From positions 20,157,110 through 20,217,109 of the forward strand of contig NC_134030.1 in NCBI RefSeq assembly GCF_964204645.1: DNA of 60,000 nucleotides, in the 5' to 3' direction. A model generated the notes under the pieces. The model saw only the letters and a program-made list of their open reading frames with translations, did no database searches and was not told where the DNA came from. A program made the position numbers and the translations under genes. Of this stretch, positions 48,691-60,000 are shown piece after piece. Each line of letters opens with the position of its first letter. Position 1 is the first letter of the stretch. This DNA comes from Tubulanus polymorphus. Taxonomy: Eukaryota; Nemertea; Palaeonemertea; Tubulaniformes; Tubulanidae.

Positions 48691-49975
48691 AAGATATAAC
48701 AAAGTTATTAACAATATTATGCAAACACTATTTACAACATACTTATTATCGGAGGGATCTATTACATCAAAACCTTTTTTAAATGAATTTTGCAAAGTGG
48801 ATTGATTTAGAATATCAACATTGCCAAAACAGTTCAAATTCAAAATGTTTTCACGGATTTCACTCAGAAGGTTTAATCGTTAACTCCAAATACTGAGATT
48901 GTAATCTGTCATCCAGTTATACCTTTCTAATTTGATATCGTTTTAGAAATGCCTTAAATTAATGTATATCGGTTAATCATCTATTGTGGAAACGGTATTT
49001 TGAAAGTTTTGGTCACGGAGAATCTGTTTTACTCGCCTTGAGAAGGTTCTACTGAATTGCGAATTACGGATTTATTTAAACACTTTAAACATAACAAACG
49101 TTATTTACAACATACTATTTACAATATACGTACAAACTATTTTGATAAATTTAGCCACTTTTAATGTTGGATTCTTTAATATGTAGAGCCAATAATATAG
49201 AGATATATGTGTATATGAGTAGATAGTGTGTGCAGTGCGCACATTAGATGTGTGCTGGAGTGCACACTAAAGGCAAATGGATCAGATTACAAGGTGGGAG
49301 TTAGTTGAAAGATATAAGAGCATTTATTTGCTATTAGAAATATAAGGACTAATAAGGGATGGTTAGTGTAGTACAGAAGGGACTAGAACAGAAGTAGCAG
49401 GGACTCATCATAGCAAAAAGGGTAAGGTTAGAACCGGGTGAGGTCATGGTTTGGGAATGTGAGAAATGTACAAATTAGTACATAAGTCTTAAGGTTTTTG
49501 GGCTCAGGAAGAGAACAAGAGAAAGCAGAAGAATGTAACAATAAGAAGAAATAAAAAGAAATTGTGTGGTCATACTACTAGAAGACTTGTTATTTACTTG
49601 AGAAGGAAGAAGGCTGAAGGATAACCCAAATAAACAGTCAGGACACCTAGAAGAACCAACTAGGAAGGGTATCCAGTGGTGCAGTCGGTCAACAGCTTAG
49701 GTGGAGATTGTAGTCCAACGCCAACATCATCATCGTTCTTAAACATATCTAAATCAGTTTTCACGGAATTCGGTAAGTAAGTTACAACCAAAAATAGAAT
49801 GTTGTACGTCGCCTAAAACATTGCAGTTGGGGCATAATCTATCGGTTCTTGGTAGATGGAAATTTGAAAATTTATTCTTATATCCAGGTTGAAGATAAGA
49901 CCCAATCCTGAATTGGAATAAACTGAGTGACATCTTCACCCAGTCCTGGAAGTGGGTGTTTCCACGCTGATCATC
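48691..49975 (-). pseudogene. LINE remnants (C-terminal fragments)
   Basis: Two minus-strand pieces. 49939-49754 contains CPNCNVLGDVQHSIFGC, a C-x2-C-x7-H-x4-C knuckle like that of LINE ORF2 C-termini, ending in LLTEFREN. 48875-48706 starts with the overlapping LLSEIRENIL, continues with NCFGNVDILNQS and ends at a stop. Between them (48880-49750) is AT-rich sequence with no frame. They may be two overlapping dead insertions of one family. Confidence 0.6.
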
Positions 49976-50598
49976 GCGCTACGATCCTAGTGTAGGCTAC
50001 ATCAGACTTTGGGGTACATCAGGTTTTGTTGGACGCAACATCTTGAATAAAATATAGTTTTTTTATTCTGTTCTATTTCTACTGAGCAAAAGGCCGAATA
50101 ACTGCCAGCGTATTCATACGTATTCATACGTCACAGCATTCCACCGATCCATGTATGGAGTGTTTACGTACCTACACACTCACACGCCAAAGGCCGATTG
50201 CCGCGCCGTATTTAGATTTCCCTACGCGGATACAACAATGCCAGACACGTCTATCTACATAACTATTTATTTTTATGTGTGATGCAAATATCAACGGAGG
50301 TAGTCTGATGATAGCAACATCGGCCATTAACTCCAGCGTCCGCACTAAACTGTCTAAACTACTAAACTATCTCCAAATAGTAGCTCCAACGTCTTGAATT
50401 GTGGAACAAGAAAAATAATTATGAAAATCTATTCGATTTTAGCCAGTGTAAATTTTCAATGAAACTGTCTATTATTCTACGATAGTTCTAGAATCACATC
50501 TTCGAAAGATTGATAATGGAACGGTGAACAAATGTTCATAACTTCAATAGATCAATAGTTTATCGATAGGATATTTCTTTTTGTTGTAAGATTTCTTT
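49976..50598. other. Intergenic, nothing recognised
   Basis: Contains a short direct duplication (gtattcatac twice near 50112-50132). No gene. Confidence 0.35.
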
Positions 50599-50790
50599 TC
50601 AATTTTCTAAGCTACAAAATGACCTAATCGTGTTAACAGGCAGTTGAAGCAAGAAAATTAGTAGCAAAATAGATAGTAATGCATCTGTCAAGAAAAATAT
50701 ACAGATGTTTACCAGTTGCTTTTCGTTATTATTCATGAATAGTGGAGGCTTTTCTAGTGGTACCGGGTCATTAGACAACACATCAGTCAT
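50599..50790 (-). CDS. Possible N-terminal exon of a small membrane protein
   Basis: 63 codons from ATG. The N-terminus is polar and followed by a strong hydrophobic segment (FFLTDALLSILLLIFLLQLP, about 33-52). It ends at TAG, or possibly at a donor-like ATTAG|gtcatt (exon end near 50625). It is not homologous to its neighbours and no family was recognised. It sits alone between LINE scraps and a hairpin, so it could be chance. Confidence 0.3.
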   Translation of the reverse strand: MTDVLSNDPVPLEKPPLFMNNNEKQLVNICIFFLTDALLSILLLIFLLQLPVNTIRSFCSLEN

Positions 50791-51156
50791 TCATCGATCA
50801 GATGCTTGTTCGCTTACGGTTTAAATGCTTATTTGTGGCTCATTTCCGCGTTCCAGTATTTACACGAAGTCAGGTCTAGTAAAACGTAGATGAATCGGGT
50901 ACCGACTTCAAAGTTTCCCAGTTCCGAAACTACCGAATCGATTTGGATAGAATTAACGACGTAGACGAGCATACATGTTCACGTTTACGACTCACGCCGG
51001 ACACGAATATCCGGCTTCACATTCGAAAACGTGCCGCTAAAAGACCTGCTTCTGAAGGGTTTTTCCTATTAAACCGGGCCCTGTAATTTTCGTTCATTGG
51101 ACTAATTCCGGATACGCGTAAAGTAACTTTTTCGCACTAAAACGATATTGATGGAC

Positions 51157-51218
51157 ATAGAATCCCACACTGATAAAACGCAAGATGAATAATCCGTTTT
51201 ATCAGTGTGGGATTCTAT
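51157..51218. repeat. Perfect 24-bp inverted repeat, 14-bp loop
   Basis: 51157-51180 (atagaatcccacactgataa plus aacg) and 51195-51218 are exact inverted copies. No flanking pairing was seen beyond the arms. Confidence 0.95.
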
Positions 51219-51339
51219 ACTTATTGTTACAGTACGGAATAGTGTTCCTTCAATGATATTGATGAGCTCTTTCTTTGGCAATGTCACTTGGGGCGTGACG
51301 ATGTAATCCGATATGTATGGATGAAGTTACTTAACAGGT

Positions 51340-51414
51340 GACATCGTTTCGGCTAAAGATTATTAGCCATCATCTTCACGCCTGATGATCGCAAATAGTC
51401 TTTAGCCGAAACGT
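51340..51414. repeat. Short foldback with cgaaacgtcg end
   Basis: Arm acatcgtttcggctaaagatt near 51341-51361 pairs with agtctttagccgaaacgtcgcg near 51396-51417, with one indel. The inner words catcatc and gatgatc pair too. Its GTTTCG...CGAAACGTCG layout resembles the core of the foldback at 37165-37407. Confidence 0.65.
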
Positions 51415-51857
51415 CGCGCAAATATATATACTCTTCTACTCAAGTTTCTCGTTTTGGCTGAATTTATAGTGGGATTTCTCTCGTTATCATCATACACGGA
51501 TATTGTGTATCTTCTCGTCTCATGATAATGATAATAACATTGGTCGATTCAATGTAAAGTATATATTGGGTTACTACACTCCTTATGAGCCCAAAATACG
51601 AACCCTAAAACTGCAGTTTGTGGTTTTGAAAATTGAAGAACATCTAAATCATTGGTCTATTCACGTTGAATTTATTCCTAATTTTCGATGTACTTTTTGA
51701 ATGAATTTCCATAAAGCAATAAGAAAGTTGAACGTAGTTGAACATAATTGAACATAATCTGTGAATATAATTTGTTAATGCATTATGTGAATAGCAACAT
51801 CACGTATATACGTTGTTCGATATCCATTCACCGCTTCCTCCAGAAAAATTACGACGC

Positions 51858-52046
51858 CTAGCATACTGCTATTGGAGTTGTTGGTTCTCTAGTGGTCGAT
51901 TGTTCTGGAGTGGTCATTGCAGGTGGAGTTGTCGTTGGATGAGTTGTCGGAGGAGGAGTTGTTGGAGCAGGAGTTGTTGTTTGTTGAGTGCACGCACTAG
52001 CATACGCCACGAGTCCAGCCAGGATGAAAATCGTATGAAACTTCAT
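51858..52046 (-). CDS. Small secreted Thr/Pro-rich peptide bracketed by two Cys (paralogue)
   Basis: 62 aa. The signal peptide MKFHTIFILAGLVAYASA differs by one residue from the 47.1-kb gene. The mature part begins with Cys and ends PIAVC. The Thr/Pro middle is shorter and more varied, with Ala, His, Gln, Ser and Glu. The coding exon starts at about 52082 after acceptor ttttccag. The 65-nt 5' UTR exon is at 52652-52588 with donor AAG|gtaagg. Conserved ends with a drifting middle point to selection on signal peptide and terminal Cys rather than on the spacer. Role as for the paralogue, unproven. Confidence 0.8.
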   Translation of the reverse strand: MKFHTIFILAGLVAYASACTQQTTTPAPTTPPPTTHPTTTPPAMTTPEQSTTREPTTPIAVC

Positions 52047-52651
52047 TTTCTATATTTCGATAATCAAAAACGATGATTTTCTCTGGAAAAAAAAGAAAAA
52101 AGATAACACTAGGTGCTTTTTCATATTGTCAAGTCAATAAAGATAGATTGTTTCTAATAATCGAAATTCTGCCGACAAGCCGGCGCGGATCCAGGATTTT
52201 TTCCTGGGAGGTTCATAAAAAATGTTAATATCAAACTGCCAACTGAAATATTCAATGATAGGGGGCCTATACAGTACATTGGTTGGCCAAATATTAGATG
52301 ATATGGTACCGTTTTATGGTACTGCCCCCATTGCCTTGAGTACAGCCCTTCAAGAAGACAATTAGAAAATTTGGCCATGCCTCAATATTCATCTAATCGT
52401 AGAATTTCACCATAGTAATGGTGATGATTTATTCGCCATTTTGAATTACAATTATTGTACAGAAGTGAAACAAATACAAACATTCAAGATGGAGGGACGC
52501 GTGAAAAAACCTGTTTAGGTTTCGCACGAAAAAGATGAAACCAACGCAAAGCAAACGTTACTCAAATATATAAACGTGAATCCTTACCTTGTTGAAGTAT
52601 ATAGCTCACTGCGAAAGGAGAGATGCGTGTCCACGGAATTGCAACGAAGAC

Positions 52652-52682
52652 TGTATCCAGAATACCCCGCATCCGCCTTATA
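52652..52682 (-). promoter_or_regulatory. TATA box and start region of the 62-aa peptide gene
   Basis: Minus-strand TATAAGG (52682-52676) is again 30 bp upstream of the initiator-like TACAGTC (A at 52652), matching the first copy exactly in spacing. Confidence 0.6.
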
Positions 52683-53026
52683 TTCATTAAGTCGAATTAA
52701 TCGGCAGATTTCATCTCACGTCGCCGCTAATCTCCAAGGTTTATAGATCGAAAATTCTACGCGTTGAATTGTTTCGTTTTACTGGTAACTGAATGACGAA
52801 ACCCGATTAGAAAAGATGAAATTCGAGTTGATGAATTGTATCTCACGTTACAACCTGACACCATCTGAACCGTGTCACTTTTCTAAGGATTCGAAAAATT
52901 TCATTCTAATGTTTGGCGCCTTCGTGAACATATTTTTTTTTATAGATAAAATCGCTCACTCTTTCGCACCAACTGTTGATAGAGATTTATTGTAAGTGAC
53001 ATGCGAGTTGGTGAGATTATATCTTT

Positions 53027-53227
53027 TCAACAATTTCCGACAACAACAGATTTTTTAGTTAAGCCGGAAAAGGACGACATCGTAGAGGGAAGTTTCCAGT
53101 TACCAGGCGCCAGTTTGAGGCGGTCCCACAGGTCCTGCATTGTTGGACAGATTTTAAGATTTTTTAAACTAAAACCTCTAGCGCGATCAATTGTCCATTC
53201 CTCGTTTGGCATAAAATTTAAACTCAT
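53027..53227 (-). CDS. Hypothetical 66-aa open frame within the second duplicate
   Basis: The ATG frame has coding-like codons over its first 50 residues (for example NEEWTIDRARGFSLKNLK). The last part overlaps sequence homologous to non-coding DNA in the first duplicate (53027-53070). The coding-like part falls in the segment unique to copy 2, so it may be an inserted piece of another gene or element. Confidence 0.25.
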   Translation of the reverse strand: MSLNFMPNEEWTIDRARGFSLKNLKICPTMQDLWDRLKLAPGNWKLPSTMSSFSGLTKKSVVVGNC

Positions 53228-53510
53228 GAATCGTTAGAAAGGTGACAGTTTCTATTTTCTGATTGTGTTTAATTCATTTTTCCCGGCTGCAACAATCGGA
53301 TACAGTTACAGTTTAAAAAGATACATCACTTTTATGAAGGCGCCTCAAAAAATATGTAATTTTTTGCCATGGGCTGTAAATCTTTCATTTTTTGAGATTC
53401 TATGTAGCATTTTTTAATTGCATATATTCTACGCAAATGGTTTACGAATTTACAACTGGTGAAACTAGAATTCAAAATATAGCTACAAAGCAGCGATAAC
53501 GCTTTTCTCA

Positions 53511-54371
53511 CAACCGCTTTTTGAGACAACTTTTAGGTCCTACGACCAAAGCGTTTTAGATCATGAAACGACTCTTAATTAGTTATGTTTTCAACCGAAA
53601 TTGATTGTCCAATCGATTTGAGATGTTATCTCGCCCAAATCAGCCACAATTTATGCCTCATTTTCCCTCGTTGGAAGCTCGCTGTACCACGCTACTGCGC
53701 GCACCGTACCAGCAACAAAACATTTCTACATACCATTTCATAACAGCACTGTGTTCGTGTCTATTGCTGGTTAGAGAAAATCTAACGCTTCGAAAGAAGA
53801 AAAAACGAGTCCGCAAAAAATTTCCTTGAATAAATGCGTCAACGGTTCGACTTTATCATAATATTACATGCATTCATTTTCAGTATTCACTGTTCCTGCA
53901 GATGATTTTAGTCGAAACTTTGAAAACATATTATCGTAGTTTTTTTGTAATGTAGGACTTATCATATCTCGTTGTTCTTATTATTATTTGATATTCATCC
54001 TTTTGAGGTGTTCGTGTAGCGGCCAATGCGGTTGATGGCGCAACCGGCGCATGCGCTGTTTAAGCTGTAGAGATTGCTCAGGATATGATGAATGGCGATT
54101 AGTCTAAACGTGTGTAACACGTGTAGGATCTGCCTGGCAAACAACTATGCCCTGATTATCGATTTGAAACGGTACGAATATTCTTTGATATTCTTTCTGA
54201 AAGTGAAATAGCATTTACTCTGTCTTGTCATTGCGTGTTTAGTCGCGCTCAGGCGACTACCAACGTTTTTCTGTTTAATATTTCAATATTTCAAATTTTT
54301 CTGTTTAATATATCTTTTTCGACTAATGGAGTTCTTTAACCAACGCATACTTAATCATTTTGTATATACAT
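53511..54371. other. Intergenic; weak small frame
   Basis: A plus-strand ATG frame from 53623 (about 68 codons) starts with polar MLSRPNQPQFMPHF and has a hydrophobic stretch before a Lys/Arg tail. Support is too weak to call a gene. Nothing else is seen. Confidence 0.3.
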
Positions 54372-55227
<856 letters not shown>

Positions 55228-55727
55228 GATGTGCACGCTACGTCATCGATATTGGCGTGTCGCTTGTGAGCTGTGACTTCTGTTTGAGTCGATGTGTACT
55301 ACGTCATCGATATTGGCGTGTCTCTTGTGAGCTGTGACTTCTGTTTGAGTCGATGTGCACTACGTCATCGATATTGGCGTATATCTTGTGAGCTGTGACT
55401 TCTGTTTGAGTCGATGTGCACTACGTCATCGATATTGGCGTGTCTCTTGTGAGCTGTGACTTCTGTTTGAGTCGATGTGCACTACGTCATCGATATTGGC
55501 GTGTCTCTTGTGAGCTGTGACTTCTGTTTGAGTCGATGTGCACTACGTCATCGATATTGGCGTGTCTCTTGTGAGCTGTGACTTCTGTTTGAGTCGATGT
55601 GCACTACGTCATCGATATTGGCGTGTCTCTAGTGAGTAGATATATTTAATAATTTCTGAGAGGATGTGCACTATGTCATCAGGATATATTAGTTAGACTG
55701 GTTGCCGTTTAATTCAATTGGTATTTA
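55228..55727 (-). mobile_element. Interspersed element with internal tandem units (copy 2, seven units of 61 bp)
   Basis: Units start tcgatgtgcactacgtcatc at 55228, 55289, 55350, 55411, 55472, 55533 and 55594, a constant 61-bp period. On the minus strand the array is preceded by the same head as the other copies (gaattaaacggcaaccagtct, 55727 inward). Each unit contains tgacgta. Confidence 0.9.
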
Positions 55728-55817
55728 TCATCATATTATTCTTAGTTCTTAGTCGATATTATGAAATTATATGTATCATTTCCAAAGCCTCAATGCATTT
55801 CAAGATAGTTTTCTTAA

Positions 55818-55967
55818 AGCCCAACGCACACGGCAAACATGTGTTTCTCCGAAAAAGAAAAAAACTTTTTGTGTTTCGCCACCCCCGCAAACGGCATAAC
55901 AAAAAACATCGGAAACGTTTTTCACGAGGAAAAAACGTTTTTTTTTCGGTGCCGTGTGCGTTGGGCT
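55818..55967. mobile_element. TTAA-flanked MITE (piggyBac-like)
   Basis: 150 bp with perfect 18-bp terminal inverted repeats (agcccaacgcacacggca) and a TTAA on each side (55814-55817 and 55968-55971), the target preference of piggyBac transposons. Non-coding interior rich in A/T runs. Confidence 0.88.
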
Positions 55968-55971
55968 TTAA

Positions 55972-56660
55972 GTTTACACCGGAATGTATTTCTATACCAG
56001 ATAGTGTTGATCTAACTGCATCTAGCGAGTCTAATAGTGAGGCGTTTTTGTCTAGATGTTGATTTGTCAAATCAGTTTACCAAAGTAAATTCTGCGCATT
56101 TATCGGCTCAAGTAGGGTATTGCATAGTATAGATCCTTCGCGTATGCTTACTGCGATGTTCGGTTAATGTGTATCCCACAGAAAGTTGTCATGTCGACAC
56201 ATTCACATCGCCAGCCATTAACATTCCATGTGTCAACGTGTCGACGTGTCTACCAACCAACAAATTAACTATTAACGATCTATTAACCTGATACACCAAA
56301 CACACCACGTGACCAAACACATGATAAACCCCATACTTAAAATACAAATTGCATTTCTATTTTTCTTTAGTCAATTCCAGTTCTCTGATATTAGTTTCAA
56401 CACGGTTAAGCATTCAAATTCACAGGAGATTCATTATCTATTTTCATCACTGTCATCGTGAGATGCGCCTCCAAAAAAACCAACATGGGGACGGTGAAAC
56501 ATGGCATTGTTCACATTGCTACAGAACGACGTCGATACGTGACGGCTCTTTTTTCAAAATCAAAAATGAAACTTTCGCAGCTGATGCTTATAGTTTACTG
56601 TTTCGGTTTAGATTTACTTCTCTTGTTTGTTTGTGTTTTGTGGTCACCCGTCAACCAGTC
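55972..56660. other. Intergenic, satellite-like words
   Basis: 56190-56340 is rich in related words (gtcgacacattc, gtgtcgacgtgtc, aacaccaaacacacc) without a clean period. No gene. Confidence 0.35.
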
Positions 56661-56664
56661 AACC

Positions 56665-56848
56665 CACGATGCTTGTACATACATTGGCGACAACATTGCT
56701 ACATGTCGTCCGTCGACCGTCAACCAGCGGATGATACAGTGTCTCATTTTTGTCACCACGATCCTTGTACATAAATTGGCGACAACATTGCATCGTGTCA
56801 TCCGTCGACCGTCAACCAGCGGGTGAGATATGCACTCTATCATCTCTT
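56665..56848. repeat. 92-bp tandem duplication
   Basis: A unit beginning cacgatgcttgtacatac at 56665 recurs at 56757 with cacgatccttgtacataa and shared ccgtcgaccgtcaaccagcg. Two copies. Confidence 0.8.
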
Positions 56849-57741
56849 CAATGGGCCAACCAACAAACAACCAACAGTAGTCAACTGTCACTAGTCGTCG
56901 GTCAACCTGTACATGAACTGTTCCTTTGCTGCGCATTAATACCCAATTATCAATGTATTCATGCGCCAATGTATTAATGCGCTGATAAATTAACCGCACA
57001 ACTTATTAACTCTACGCCAAGGCACTATACTATGCTATATCCGACTTGGGCCCATTTATCTACTTGATTTATCAAATCGATTCGGCTAATCAATGCATTT
57101 ATTTAAATGATTACTCAAATCGATTTGATAAATCAAGCAAATTGCTAGTGGAGCGATTTTCTTGATTTGACAAACTGATTTGAGTAGATTTACATGGAGA
57201 ATAAAGATGGCGAAAAAGAATCGGCAAGTCTCCCAGCACGGGTTACTAATCCGCGCGTTTATCTAACTGCAAATCGATTTATCAAATCAGCGTGGATTTG
57301 TAAATCCAAAGCGATTTGCTTGGATAAAAACGCCTTTGGTTATTGTGCTTCGTTTTTCGTTTGATATACCACCAGCTAGTCGGTGTTTGTTTTACCGAAT
57401 AAACAATGATGTTCGAACTGAAAAGACGAGCACCTGCCATATCCTATCGAGCTACGACCTCGTTTAACTATGTACCGCATACGTATAACTGATTCATATT
57501 AAAAAAAGTCTCCTTTCCGGGACATGAGCGAGCGGATTGCGTTTCGTTAGATCGACTTTACGAATTAGGCACGTAGGAAAAATTGTCCGACGCGTTCTGG
57601 AGCTAATATGCAAATGAGGCGTCCTTAGTATGCTAATCAGGTTCGTCTTGAATAAAGGGTATTGTTGAATATATTCAAGTTGCGTGTGTTAGATAGCGAA
57701 ATAACTGCGAACAATTTACAGATTTCCTCAGAAACAAAGAC
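56849..57741. other. Repeat-derived spacer upstream of the glycosyltransferase gene
   Basis: 57063-57082 (cttgatttatcaaatcgatt) and 57118-57137 are exact inverted copies, and further gatttatcaaatc words recur to 57330. The promoter of the gene at 57742 should lie in 57500-57741; no TATA box is clear. Confidence 0.5.

Positions 57742-60000
<2,259 letters not shown>

Larger units (their letters stand above)
51583..53510 (-). repeat. Segmental duplication, copy 2 (carries the 62-aa mucin-like gene)
   Basis: Same orientation and order as 46786-48440. Differences: 52180-52376, in the intron, is replaced by sequence starting with a ggcgcggatccagg MITE-like end. About 53070-53230 is an extra segment absent from copy 1. 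Confidence 0.85.

Noticed and set aside
56349-56999. Overlapping frames of 120-140 codons on both strands
   Set aside because: They cover a 92-bp tandem duplication and low-complexity sequence; all frames are open because of composition, and no domain is visible.

Overview
The window looks like nuclear DNA of a lophotrochozoan animal, most likely a mollusc or close relative. It is AT-rich, its genes have GT-AG introns, and it carries a GRL101/LGR-type receptor, a FMRFamide-receptor-like orphan GPCR, many small secreted-peptide exons, and dense LINE, SINE and MITE material. The species cannot be named from sequence alone. There are no rRNA genes, no intact tRNA genes, no CRISPR arrays and no bacterial-style operons.

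Layout, left to right. 1-2.5 kb is a 55-bp minisatellite with a partial 966-bp higher-order period. 3.85-4.75 kb (+) is a candidate secreted Cys peptide gene. 5.74-12.14 kb (-) is a three-exon receptor of about 1926 aa combining CUB, C-type lectin, LDLa, LRR and 7TM modules. 13.2-16.1 kb (+) is a candidate secreted propeptide with a long intron. 16.4-18.5 kb (-) is a 5'-truncated LINE with an open reverse transcriptase. 19.97-21.10 kb (-) is a class A orphan GPCR. 23.08-25.12 kb (+) is a four-exon candidate secreted Cys-rich protein whose third intron holds a MITE and a SINE. At 28.0-28.2 kb (-) lies a Cys-rich coding exon. A divergent promoter near 28.6-28.85 kb separates this side from a ten-exon gene (28.8-35.6 kb, +) encoding a 1408-aa protein with a zinc ribbon and an RNase H/DDE transposase-like core.

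36-57 kb is mostly a repeat landscape: foldback elements, several MITE families, SINEs and LINE fragments. Inside it sit two tandemly duplicated genes (47.1 and 52.0 kb, -) for tiny Thr/Pro-rich secreted peptides that begin and end with Cys. 57.7-60 kb (+) holds the first three exons of a core-2/I-branching beta-1,6-N-acetylglucosaminyltransferase-like gene that runs off the right edge.

The genes do not form one pathway. Shared themes are secretion and cell-surface recognition (lectin/CUB receptor, orphan GPCR, small secreted peptides, mucin-like peptides, a mucin-type glycosyltransferase) and transposon biology. Exon joins were made by hand from splice consensus and reading phase. The GPCRs, the ten-exon gene, the LINE and the GlcNAc-transferase are secure; the small secreted peptides are candidates that need RNA evidence.
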